Source of the DNA: Alteribacillus sp041949975 | Lineage (GTDB): Bacteria; Bacillota; Bacilli; Bacillales; Marinococcaceae | Direction: 5' to 3' | DNA: 64,000 bases | Assembly: GCF_041949975.1 (NCBI RefSeq) | Contig: NZ_JBHFQG010000009.1 | Location: 62,001 to 126,000 of the forward strand | Shown here: positions 16,346-25,482 of the stretch, in pieces | How the letters are laid out: each line of letters starts with the position of its first letter | Numbering within the stretch: position 1 is the first letter of the stretch | Translations under genes and position numbers: made by a program | Notes under the pieces: generated by a model | Database searches by the model: none | The model's input: the letters and a program-made list of their open reading frames with translations, nothing else | Told to the model about the DNA's origin: nothing

Positions 16346-17470
16346 GTGAAGAGGCTGAAGGTCATGACAGTTGTAGGTACAAGACCAGAAATTATAAGGC
16401 TGTCAGCTGTAATTAATAAATTAGAAGAGTCAAATGCTATCGATCATACACTTGTCCACACAGGTCAAAACTATGATTATGAATTAAACGAAGTGTTTTT
16501 TAAAGATTTTAATTTAAAGAAGCCTAATTACTTCCTTAATGCCGCAACTGGAACAGCCGTAGAAACGATTGGAAATATTCTAGTTAAAATAGATCCCGTC
16601 ATGGAGGAAATTAACCCAGATGCTTTCTTAGTGTTAGGGGATACGAATAGTTGTTTGTGTGCAATAGCAGCTAAAAGAAGGCGAATTCCTATATTTCATA
16701 TGGAAGCAGGAAATAGGTGTTTTGACCAGAGAGTTCCAGAGGAAACTAACAGGAAAATTGTTGATCATATGGCAGATATTAATTTAACATACAGCGATAT
16801 TGCAAGAGAGTATCTTATCAAAGAGGATTTTCCATCAGATAGAATTATTAAAACGGGCAGTCCTATGATTGAAGTTCTTAAATGGAAAAAAAATGAAATA
16901 AAAAATTCAGGTGTATTAGAAAGATTAGAGCTAGAGGAGGGAAACTATTTTGTAGTATCAGCTCATAGGGAAGAGAATATCAATTCAAAAGTCAATTTCT
17001 TAGAGTTGATTGATAGTTTAGAAGCAATTGGTGAAAAATATAACTTACCTGTGATTGTGAGTGCACATCCTAGAACAAAAAAAATGATTGAGTCGAGAGG
17101 GGTTAAGTTTAATTCATTAGTAAAAATAATGAAACCTTTAGGGTTTAATGATTATATTAAGCTTCAAATTAAGGCGAAAGCTGTACTTAGTGATAGTGGA
17201 ACTATTAGTGAGGAATCTTCTATTCTTGGTTTTAAAGCATTGAACATTCGAGAGGCTCATGAAAGGCCAGAAGCAATGGAAGAAGCATCAGTAATGATGG
17301 TCGGATTAAAGAAAGAAAGAATTTTACAAGGACTTGAGGTATTAGAGACTCAAGAAAAAGACACTTTAAGGCTTGTTGGAGATTATAGTATGTCTAATGT
17401 GTCGGAAAAATTATTAAGAATCATATTGTCCTATACTGATTATATTAATAGGGTGGTTTGGAGGAAATAG
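16346..17470 (+). CDS. capG: CapG-type UDP-N-acetyl-L-hexosamine 2-epimerase (WecB family)
   Basis: A 374-residue enzyme of the non-hydrolysing UDP-GlcNAc 2-epimerase family: VVGTRPEIIRLSAVI at the N-terminus, HTGQNYDYELNEVFF, HMEAGNRCFDQRVPEETNRKI and SAHREENIN around residue 205. In the CapE-F-G pathway it inverts C2 to give UDP-L-FucNAc. AGNRCFDQRVPEE with NRK, rather than LRTG, is the CapG/FnlC variant as opposed to WecB proper. GTG start after TTGGAGGT. It completes the FucNAc precursor pathway in this operon. Confidence 0.92.
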   Translation: MKRLKVMTVVGTRPEIIRLSAVINKLEESNAIDHTLVHTGQNYDYELNEVFFKDFNLKKPNYFLNAATGTAVETIGNILVKIDPVMEEINPDAFLVLGDTNSCLCAIAAKRRRIPIFHMEAGNRCFDQRVPEETNRKIVDHMADINLTYSDIAREYLIKEDFPSDRIIKTGSPMIEVLKWKKNEIKNSGVLERLELEEGNYFVVSAHREENINSKVNFLELIDSLEAIGEKYNLPVIVSAHPRTKKMIESRGVKFNSLVKIMKPLGFNDYIKLQIKAKAVLSDSGTISEESSILGFKALNIREAHERPEAMEEASVMMVGLKKERILQGLEVLETQEKDTLRLVGDYSMSNVSEKLLRIILSYTDYINRVVWRK

Positions 17471-17471
17471 T

Positions 17472-18620
17472 GTGAGAAAGAAGGTTTTGATTATGACCGG
17501 TTCGTATCTCCCGGGAGTTAAAGGGGGCGGTCCAATACAATCAATTAAAAACTTAGTGAATAACCTTTCATATAGAATTGAATTCTATATTGTAACTTCC
17601 GATAGGGATGTAGGGGATAATAAGCCATTTCCAGATGTGAAAACAGATGAGTGGTTGGAGGTTGGAGAGGCAAAAGTTCTCTACACTGATGTATCAAACT
17701 TAACTGTTAATAAAACTAGAGATATACTTAATAGCATAAATTTTGATGTGTTGTATTTAAATAGTTTTTTTTCATTTAAATTTAGTATAGTACCTATAAT
17801 ACTAAAAAAGTTTAATCAATTATCAAATAAAACTATTGTTCTTGCACCTAGAGGAGAATTCTCCAGTGGAGCGCTAAATCTAAAAAACAGAAAGAAGAAA
17901 TTTTTTCTAAAAATATCAAAAACAATGGGTTTATATAAAAATATCACATGGCATGCATCAGCATATCAAGAGAAAGAAGATATTGAAAAGATATTTGGTG
18001 AAGACAATAATATTTATGTTGCTAAGAATTTAACTGCAAACTATAAAGAACTTAATTATGACAAAGTTATCAAAAAGAAAAAAGGTGAACTGAAAATTGT
18101 ATTTATATCAAGAGTGCATCCAAAGAAAAATCTTAAAAAGGCTTTAGAGTTCTTAAACTATGTTGATGGTAAAGTAGAATTTAATATTTATGGACCTATA
18201 GAAGATAAGTTATATTGGTCTGAGTGTGAAAAAAAAATAGCACATTTACCGCAAAATATTAAAGTTTTATATAAAGGGTTAGTAGAACACGACCAAATTA
18301 TATCTATCTTTAAAAAACATCATATATTACTTTTCCCAACATTAGGTGAAAATTTTGGGCATGTTATTTCTGAAGCATTAATTGGTGGTTGTCCAGTGAT
18401 TATAAGCAACCAGACTCCTTGGATCGGACTGGAAGAAAAAAATATTGGTTGGGATATTAAACTTAAAGATGAAGTTAATTTTGTTAATGCTCTTCAGTAT
18501 TGTGTAAATATGGATAATGAAGAATACAAATTTATGTCAAAAAAGGCATTTCATTTTGGTAGGGAAAACTCGAATAATCAAGAAGAAATAGAGAAAAACT
18601 TTTATTTATTTACTTTATAA
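17472..18620 (+). CDS. Glycosyltransferase (GT4-like)
   Basis: A 382-residue GT-B protein. Opening IMTGSYLPGVKGGGPIQSIKNL is typical of GT4 enzymes from polysaccharide clusters; LAPRGEFSSGALNLKNRKKK and WHASAYQEKEDIEKIFG follow. The C-terminal donor-binding half has IVFISRVHPKKNLKKALEFL and LLFPTLGENFGHVISEALIGGCPVIIS with the EX7E-like element. GTG start one base after the capG stop. Donor and acceptor cannot be read from the sequence. Base composition is already very AT-rich here. Confidence 0.85.
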   Translation: MRKKVLIMTGSYLPGVKGGGPIQSIKNLVNNLSYRIEFYIVTSDRDVGDNKPFPDVKTDEWLEVGEAKVLYTDVSNLTVNKTRDILNSINFDVLYLNSFFSFKFSIVPIILKKFNQLSNKTIVLAPRGEFSSGALNLKNRKKKFFLKISKTMGLYKNITWHASAYQEKEDIEKIFGEDNNIYVAKNLTANYKELNYDKVIKKKKGELKIVFISRVHPKKNLKKALEFLNYVDGKVEFNIYGPIEDKLYWSECEKKIAHLPQNIKVLYKGLVEHDQIISIFKKHHILLFPTLGENFGHVISEALIGGCPVIISNQTPWIGLEEKNIGWDIKLKDEVNFVNALQYCVNMDNEEYKFMSKKAFHFGRENSNNQEEIEKNFYLFTL

Positions 18621-18768
18621 TTGTATTTTCAAAAAATAAATAACTCAGAATATGTATTATAGGTGGTAATGATTACATATTTACAAATAGTTCCCTTTTC
18701 TAAGTGTATGTTATGAAGGTTGCTCTTAATTTTGTTATACTTAAAGTTAAATTAGAGAGGACATTAAA

Positions 18769-20508
18769 ATGTATATTAGTGCAGTTGTTGGCAGTAAAGA
18801 GAACATAAATGAGTGGAAAGAAATACTACGAATTTATATTAGCAAGAATGGTTACTATCATAAATTTCATACCATGAAAACTACTAAAAGTTTAAATATA
18901 TATATTGGGTTCTGTTGGTTTAGTAGTAAAGAAATAAATCAAGGTGAGTTAATCGAAGAATATGATAATAAGATCATTTATAACTGTATCTCATTGATAA
19001 GTAATAATAATGATTTTGTCTTTAACAAAGAAAAAAATGAATTTTCTATTAAAACACCAATTGCTTCCCCAGAAGAAATTATGTATATCAATAATGACAA
19101 TAGATTTTTAGTAATGTCCAATGATTTAAGAGTATTATTGAATTTTTCAAATAGAAAGCTAGATTCTAAAGGTGTATATAATTTACTTAAGTATGGGGCA
19201 TTTTTACCTAGAACCAGTTTGTATAAAGATATAGAAAAGATTCCTCGTGGATATGAATCTAACTTTATTGTTAGTGATGAAAATATCACTAAAATTGTAT
19301 TTCACCCAAGGAAACCACTTAAAACGTATTATTCTGAAGAACAAAACTTGGAAAATGATTTTAATAATACCATTTCAAATAGCATAAAACAACTTCCTGA
19401 TAATCCCGTCTTATATTTTAGCGGTGGTGTGGACTCCTCATACATAGCTGCTATGTTTAAGGAAGTTGGGAGAGATGATGTTATTCTTTTTAATTACTCT
19501 TTTGGAGATGAAGATGTTGAGGCAGCACATGCAAAAGATGTAGCAAGAATTTTAGATTTGCCATTTATGCAGGAGAAATTTGATGAAAGAAAAATATTAG
19601 AAACTATTAACTCATTAGGTAAAGATTACTCAAACCCATTTGGAGATGGTTCGGTATTACCTACAAATATGTTAATAAATTCATCACTAGAAAGTCTAAA
19701 TAATGTTGGTGTAATTATTGATGGTGTTGGTGCTGATGGACTTCTAGGTATGCATGGTAAAATAACTCAATGGTCTAAAATATACAAGGTACCAAATTTG
19801 TTTAGAAATACAATCTCTGTACTATATAAATTTTTAGGCGTGTATAATTACCCTCAAGATTCATTTGTGGAGAAGATAGGGAGAATATCACGAAGAAGTG
19901 TACAATCGCCATTATCACAGGCCTCTGTTATGGCACAGAACCCATTGGATAATATTATGTATGATATTCCACCAGAGCAAAATAACGAATTTAATCTAGA
20001 AATAAATAAGTACTTGCATTCTTTTGCTGAAGATATAGTGGATAAAAGTGGCGTCATAAGTTTGATAGATATTATGCATACTTGTGCAGGAGAATACGCA
20101 TCAAAGACCTTTAGTCCCCTTAATTCAAGAGGAATAAGGGTATTTTATCCTTTCCTTCAAGATGAGATTATTAATTTAGGTCTTTCTAGTAATATTTTCA
20201 ATAGTGAAATCGAATCAAAATCAATTTTGAAAAAATACTTAGAGAATTATTTGCCTAAGGAATTTATTTATCGAAAAAAGAGTGGGTTTACACCTCCTTA
20301 CGCAAAAATTTTTGCTCTAAGTGAAATACAAGCTTATTTTAGGGAAGTAGTTTTATCAGAAAAAAATGAGCTAACAATATTTATAAATAAAATACCTATT
20401 CTTAATGCACTTGACTTATTGAACAAGAATAAGACAGTGAGTGTGGGAGTTTATAACTTTTTGTGGGTATTATTTTTTACTACAAAATGGATGAATGAAC
20501 AAAAATAA
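18769..20508 (+). CDS. Asparagine-synthase-like amidotransferase lacking the glutaminase cysteine
   Basis: A 579-residue protein. Residues 218-224 are SGGVDSS, the ATP pyrophosphatase PP-loop of class B asparagine synthetases, followed by FGDEDVEAAHAKDVARIL and the GVGADGLLG loop. The N-terminal domain has the usual late elements (KIPRGYES) but begins MYISAVVG, without the Cys2 nucleophile needed to hydrolyse glutamine, and lacks the RLSI loop. It may therefore use free ammonia or another amine, or amidate a sugar carboxylate. Located among glycosyltransferases after a 148-base gap. Amidation of a uronic acid is an inference only. Confidence 0.82.
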   Translation: MYISAVVGSKENINEWKEILRIYISKNGYYHKFHTMKTTKSLNIYIGFCWFSSKEINQGELIEEYDNKIIYNCISLISNNNDFVFNKEKNEFSIKTPIASPEEIMYINNDNRFLVMSNDLRVLLNFSNRKLDSKGVYNLLKYGAFLPRTSLYKDIEKIPRGYESNFIVSDENITKIVFHPRKPLKTYYSEEQNLENDFNNTISNSIKQLPDNPVLYFSGGVDSSYIAAMFKEVGRDDVILFNYSFGDEDVEAAHAKDVARILDLPFMQEKFDERKILETINSLGKDYSNPFGDGSVLPTNMLINSSLESLNNVGVIIDGVGADGLLGMHGKITQWSKIYKVPNLFRNTISVLYKFLGVYNYPQDSFVEKIGRISRRSVQSPLSQASVMAQNPLDNIMYDIPPEQNNEFNLEINKYLHSFAEDIVDKSGVISLIDIMHTCAGEYASKTFSPLNSRGIRVFYPFLQDEIINLGLSSNIFNSEIESKSILKKYLENYLPKEFIYRKKSGFTPPYAKIFALSEIQAYFREVVLSEKNELTIFINKIPILNALDLLNKNKTVSVGVYNFLWVLFFTTKWMNEQK

Positions 20509-20587
20509 ATAGGTAAGGAAAAGTCAAAAGTTATTTAGACAAGGTATGATATATATCAGAATTATTCAACAAGGCGGTGATTTTTGA

Positions 20588-21715
20588 ATGGAACCATCTA
20601 ATCTGAAGGTGTTATTTTTAACAGATATCCCTTCACCTTATAGGGTATCTTTTTTTAATGAGTTAGGTAAGTTATGTAATCTGACGGTTCTTTTTGAAAG
20701 AAAAGCATCAAAAAATAGAGAAAAAAGTTGGCATAGTGAGGAATTTAGTAATTTTACTCCGATCTTTTTAAAGGGGATTAAATTAAACGCAAATAAAAGA
20801 ATAAATTTAGATGTTAGGAAATACTTAAAGGAAGATTTATTTGATCTATTTATAATAGGTGGTTATAGTACACCTACTGGAATTCTTGCTATTGAGGTAT
20901 TGAATTTCAAAAAAATCCCTTTTATTTTAAATGCTGACGGGGGTGTGGTTAGAAAAGAAAGTAAATTGAAAACTATGATAAAAAGGCATTTTATAAGTAG
21001 TGCAAAATACTGGTTGAGTACAGGGAATAATACAAGTAAATACTTGGAGCACTACGAAGCGATTAAAAAAAACATTTATAAATATCCCTTCACATCCTTT
21101 TCCCGACAAGATGTATTAAATACTATTGTAAGTGAAAATGATAAAAATAAAATAAAGAGGGAATTAAATATTACAGAAGAAAAAGTTATTTTAACAGTCG
21201 GGCAATTTATTCCTAGAAAGGGTATTGATGTATTATTAAAAGCTTGTATCGATCTTCCAAAAAATTATGGTATTTATATAATAGGTGGAGATCCTCCACG
21301 ACAGTATACCGACTTTAAAGAGCGTAATAAACTTAATAATGTTCATTTCATTAATTTCCTAGATAAGGATGAATTAAAGAAATATTACTATTGTAGTGAT
21401 GTATTTGTACTCCCAACAAGAGAGGATGTATGGGGACTTGTAATTAACGAAGCCATGGCTAATGGACTGCCGGTAATTACAACAGAAAAATGTGTTGCTG
21501 GATTAGAAATGATAAAAGAAAAAGAGAATGGTTTTATTATTCCTGTAGACGATAACGACACTTTATCAGATAAAATTAAGCAAATTATGGTTAATGAGAG
21601 TTTAAGGAAAAATATGGCGGTTAATAGTTTGAAAAAGGCAAAAGAATACACCATTGAAAACATGGCTGCTACTCACTTAAATATACTTGAGACTGTTCTA
21701 AAAAAGGAAAATTAA
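20588..21715 (+). CDS. Glycosyltransferase family 4
   Basis: A 375-residue GT-B enzyme. VLFLTDIPSPYRVSFFNELGKLC opens the acceptor domain, NADGGVVRKESKLKTMIKRHF gives the central region, and the donor domain carries ILTVGQFIPRKGIDVLLKAC and the EX7E motif region VFVLPTREDVWGLVINEAMANGLPVI. It transfers a sugar to the growing lipid-linked repeat unit at the cytoplasmic face. Ribosome binding site AAGGCGGTGA. The gene ends five bases before the polymerase gene, so they are likely co-transcribed. Confidence 0.88.
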   Translation: MEPSNLKVLFLTDIPSPYRVSFFNELGKLCNLTVLFERKASKNREKSWHSEEFSNFTPIFLKGIKLNANKRINLDVRKYLKEDLFDLFIIGGYSTPTGILAIEVLNFKKIPFILNADGGVVRKESKLKTMIKRHFISSAKYWLSTGNNTSKYLEHYEAIKKNIYKYPFTSFSRQDVLNTIVSENDKNKIKRELNITEEKVILTVGQFIPRKGIDVLLKACIDLPKNYGIYIIGGDPPRQYTDFKERNKLNNVHFINFLDKDELKKYYYCSDVFVLPTREDVWGLVINEAMANGLPVITTEKCVAGLEMIKEKENGFIIPVDDNDTLSDKIKQIMVNESLRKNMAVNSLKKAKEYTIENMAATHLNILETVLKKEN

Positions 21716-21719
21716 TTTT

Positions 21720-23042
21720 ATGGTAAGTATTGGGTATAAATTAGAGGATTCTAGATTTAGGATTAAAAAGAGTAACTTAGAATGGATAGGTATAAGTTTA
21801 TTATTATTATTTAGCTTTGTTAGTTCAACTACACTGCTGATATCCCTTTTTTTCTTATTGTTTTTATTGCTACAAAAGGAAATAGGAGCAATAAAAATTT
21901 TGAATATAATTACACTTCGTACAATTATTAATCCTGTTATAGCTGTTAATATAGGGACTTTTCAGAGTGTAAAATGGATAATTATCATGGGGTGTTCTAT
22001 ATACCTAATATTTTCATTTTTGAAAATGAGAATTAAAGATTCAGATAAAATTAGAAACATTCTTTTATTGTTAATAGTATTTACTGGTTATAATACTATA
22101 ACATCACTATTATTTAGTTCTTTGCCTGTAGTATCAATCTTTAAATTACTAAGTTATGCAATCGTTTTTGCTGCAATTTTAATTGGTATTGGCTATACGT
22201 ATGACAAAATTAACTGGATTAAATGGATGCTAAATTTACTAAAATTAGTTATTATACCTTCGGTAATATTTATTAGTTTATCATTTAGCTTTGAAACAAA
22301 TGGGTATTCATTTCAAGGTATTACTAATCAGCCAAATGTATTTGGTATTATATCTGTTTTATTTGTCGCTATTTCACTAGTATGGCTCAAGCTGAATAAA
22401 TCAAAGTACATTAAGATATATACTTTTTCAATTATTATAATGACAATTACTTTGGTAGTTCTTAGCCAATCGAGAACAGCGTTTATTTCCATTTTGTTAA
22501 TAATATTCACTTATATATTTTTTAGCGATATTAATAAAAAGTTAAAATTTACTATACTACCTTTTTTCTTTTCTGTATTAATATCTCTAACTTTTAATAA
22601 TAAAATTATTAGTTTTTTTAATGATTTTTTAAGCAAGGGACAAACTGTTGATAATCTATTGTTTTCTCGTAGTAATCAAATTAACGGGTTACTTACAAAT
22701 ATAAATAACAGTCCTTGGTTTGGTAATGGTTTCGCCGTTCCCGTGTTACCTTTTAGAACATTTGAATTTAGTTATGATTATATTGTTGAACCGGGGAATA
22801 TCATACTTGCAATCTTATCATATAGTGGAATAATTGGTTTTGTTATTTTTATATTATATATTATAAAAATATTACTAATAAGCAAATCCTACTTTATGTA
22901 CTTTAGTTATCTCCCAATGGCTGCAATTTTAATCAGTATGGGGGAAATGGTTTTTTTTAGTACTAATAATATTGGGATTTGGTGTTATATGTTTTTAGCA
23001 ATATATATATTTGGTGGCCAGATTAAAAGAAAACACTTGTGA
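21720..23042 (+). CDS. wzy: Wzy-like O-antigen/exopolysaccharide polymerase
   Basis: A 440-residue integral membrane protein with about eleven hydrophobic helices and a larger outside loop near residues 300-360 (SKGQTVDNLLFSRSNQINGLLTNINNSPWFGNGF), the arrangement of the O-antigen ligase/polymerase superfamily. SRTAFISILLI with its Arg and the second Arg in the large loop fit the catalytic arginines of Wzy. It joins repeat units outside the membrane after flipping by Wzx. As usual for Wzy, sequence identity cannot name the linkage. Very low GC. Confidence 0.82.
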   Translation: MVSIGYKLEDSRFRIKKSNLEWIGISLLLLFSFVSSTTLLISLFFLLFLLLQKEIGAIKILNIITLRTIINPVIAVNIGTFQSVKWIIIMGCSIYLIFSFLKMRIKDSDKIRNILLLLIVFTGYNTITSLLFSSLPVVSIFKLLSYAIVFAAILIGIGYTYDKINWIKWMLNLLKLVIIPSVIFISLSFSFETNGYSFQGITNQPNVFGIISVLFVAISLVWLKLNKSKYIKIYTFSIIIMTITLVVLSQSRTAFISILLIIFTYIFFSDINKKLKFTILPFFFSVLISLTFNNKIISFFNDFLSKGQTVDNLLFSRSNQINGLLTNINNSPWFGNGFAVPVLPFRTFEFSYDYIVEPGNIILAILSYSGIIGFVIFILYIIKILLISKSYFMYFSYLPMAAILISMGEMVFFSTNNIGIWCYMFLAIYIFGGQIKRKHL

Positions 23043-23135
23043 TTATTTAATCTGATAATTGCATAAGGTTAGGAATCACACTGTTATATGTTTTGAAATG
23101 ATAATAAATTATTTTATTAGTAGGAGGATTGCAAT

Positions 23136-24101
23136 ATGGTTAACCTTTCGATAATAATTCCGCATTATAATTCAAGTGATTCACTAGACAAACTTATTGA
23201 AACTATTCCGCTTTCACAAGAAATTCAGATAATAATTATTGATGATAATAGTGATGGCATACATAAGAGAAACTTATTTCGAATAAAAGAAAAAAACTTC
23301 CATCGGTATATCGAATTTTATAAAAATGATATAAGTAATCGCAGTGCGGGTTCTTGTAGAAATATAGGGATTAACCATGTTAAAGGAAAGTGGATTTTGT
23401 TTGCAGACGCTGACGATTATTTTGTGGAAGGGTTTTACGAGATATTAAGTGAATATTTTAACACAAATAATGACGTAGTATTTTTTACCCCTACAAGTGT
23501 TGAAAGTCAAACTGGTAATTTATCAGATAGACATGAAACATTAGAGAGAATAATAAGTAATTATATTCAGAAACAAGACAATGAATCAGAGTTGTTTTTA
23601 AGATATAAGTTTTTTGTCCCTTGGTCGAAGTTAATCAATACAAATTTTTTAGAAAAAAATAAAATTGATTTTGATGAAGTCATTGCTTCAAACGATGTAA
23701 TGTTCTCAACAAAAGTAGGCCATTACATGGAAAAATTCGTCACTTCCCAAAAAATAATATATTGTGTTACAAGAAATAGAGGCAGTTTGTCAGTAAATAT
23801 TAGCGAAGGTGTTTTTGATGCAAGACTAATCACACACATTAATTATTGTGATTTTTTAAAGTTGAACTTGGCATCTAAGGATTTAAAATATTTTAATCTA
23901 AGAGGATCAGGATACCTTATAAGTGTCATGAAATATCGTCTGGGGATTAAAAAAATGATATCTACAATCGCTATTTTAAAAAAATCAAAAATTAAAGTTT
24001 TTGATTATAAATATCTTAATCCAGTTTATACTATTAAAAAAATTAAATATCATTTTAGTGAATATAATAAAAATAGAAAATTTTTTACAAGGGTTCAGTA
24101 A
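23136..24101 (+). CDS. Glycosyltransferase family 2
   Basis: A 321-residue GT-A enzyme. The N-terminus LSIIIPHYNSSDSLDKLIETI, then QIIIIDDNSDG, GSCRNIGINHVKGKWILFADADDYFVEGF, shows the Rossmann-like nucleotide-binding site and the metal-binding D-A-D motif. The acceptor part includes FVPWSKLINTNFLEKNKI, typical of capsular GT2 enzymes. Ribosome binding site TAGGAGGATTGC. It adds one residue to the repeat unit; donor unknown. It is the only GT2 enzyme of the cluster. Confidence 0.9.
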   Translation: MVNLSIIIPHYNSSDSLDKLIETIPLSQEIQIIIIDDNSDGIHKRNLFRIKEKNFHRYIEFYKNDISNRSAGSCRNIGINHVKGKWILFADADDYFVEGFYEILSEYFNTNNDVVFFTPTSVESQTGNLSDRHETLERIISNYIQKQDNESELFLRYKFFVPWSKLINTNFLEKNKIDFDEVIASNDVMFSTKVGHYMEKFVTSQKIIYCVTRNRGSLSVNISEGVFDARLITHINYCDFLKLNLASKDLKYFNLRGSGYLISVMKYRLGIKKMISTIAILKKSKIKVFDYKYLNPVYTIKKIKYHFSEYNKNRKFFTRVQ

Positions 24102-24174
24102 AAATTAAAAATAGAAATAAAATGTTAAATTCAAAAAAAAAAAAATTTATAGATTAATAGAAAGGGATATTATA

Positions 24175-25395
24175 ATGAGTAAATATATACTGATAACTGG
24201 AGGCGAATTATTTAATAAAGGTGCACAATCTATGACCTTTGTAGCCGTTGATGAAATAAAGAAAAGATTTCCTGATTCTAAAATAATCCTACTATCAAGT
24301 GCTGATTATCGAAGAAAAGTGTCTGAAAAAAAACAGTATAACTTTGAAATATTACCATTTGATTCTAGTATAATCTTTCAATTGGTAGGAGGGATTTATA
24401 AAGTAATTTGGAATCTGAAAACTAACAAAAACTCTAGAACTAAATATGAGTATTTATTGCCAGTTTTTAAAAATATATTAGTAAACACAGCAGCTATAAT
24501 TGACATTAGTGGTTATGCGTTATCATCTCAATTTGGAAGTAAAAGGTCACTAGCATATTTGGCAAAGATAATGCTCGCGAAAAAATATAATATAAATATG
24601 TATATGATGCCCCAATCATATGGGCCTTTTTCGTATGGTGATTTGGAAAAAATAGTAAATAGGTATTACATTAAAAGGTATATGCAGTATCCTGAATTAA
24701 TTTTTGCTAGAGAGGAAGAGGGTTATAAATTATTAAAAAATGACTATGGTTTAACTAATGTAAAAAAATCTAATGACTTAGTTTTAATGAATAAGTCTAT
24801 TAATTTATTAAATGTTTATAAGAAAGTTCCAGAAGGAAATACGTTTTTTGATAATATTAAAGGTGTAGCAATCGTACCTAATATGAAAAATTTCAAGCAT
24901 GGTAACATAGATCAAATAATGTCTTTGTATGATAGTATTATCAAACTGTTATTAAAAGAAAATAAAACCGTTTATCTTATACGTCATTCATTTGAGGATA
25001 TTCAAGCTTGTAAAATGATAAAGGAAAGATATATAGATAATAATAATGTGATTTTAATATCAGATGATATGAGTTGTTTAGTTTTTGATGAATTAGTTCA
25101 AAGGTTTGATTTTATAATAGGTTCTAGGTTTCATTCTATAGTTCATGCCTATAAAAATTCTATTCCTTGTATTTCATTGGGGTGGGCAACAAAATATCAT
25201 GAATTATTAAAGTCTTTTAAACAAGAGGATTATATTTTTGATGTTAGGAACAATTTAAATGTCGACGCAGTCGAGTATGCAATTAAAAAAATGTTAGGGC
25301 AAAGGAACTATGAATCAGATAATATTAGATCTATTCTTACAGAGGTACAAACAAGAAATGTTTTTGATGTTTTGGAAAGTAATATACGTGCCTGA
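24175..25395 (+). CDS. Polysaccharide pyruvyl transferase family protein
   Basis: A 406-residue protein. The start YILITGGELFNKGAQSMTFVAVDEI is the glycine-rich motif of this family, MPQSYGPFSY and LIFAREEEGYKLL follow, and the C-terminal signature IIGSRFHSIVHAYKNSIPCISLGWATKYHEL contains the conserved Arg and His. Enzymes of the family put pyruvate ketals from phosphoenolpyruvate on a sugar of exopolysaccharide repeat units, giving negative charge. It precedes the nitroreductase-like gene by 87 bases. Confidence 0.85.
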   Translation: MSKYILITGGELFNKGAQSMTFVAVDEIKKRFPDSKIILLSSADYRRKVSEKKQYNFEILPFDSSIIFQLVGGIYKVIWNLKTNKNSRTKYEYLLPVFKNILVNTAAIIDISGYALSSQFGSKRSLAYLAKIMLAKKYNINMYMMPQSYGPFSYGDLEKIVNRYYIKRYMQYPELIFAREEEGYKLLKNDYGLTNVKKSNDLVLMNKSINLLNVYKKVPEGNTFFDNIKGVAIVPNMKNFKHGNIDQIMSLYDSIIKLLLKENKTVYLIRHSFEDIQACKMIKERYIDNNNVILISDDMSCLVFDELVQRFDFIIGSRFHSIVHAYKNSIPCISLGWATKYHELLKSFKQEDYIFDVRNNLNVDAVEYAIKKMLGQRNYESDNIRSILTEVQTRNVFDVLESNIRA

Positions 25396-25482
25396 AACTT
25401 AAATGATGTATTACTTTAGTAATATAAGTTTCTTGTGGTTTAAATAATTTGCATTATCAGTGTATATAGGCGGGATAAAAAT

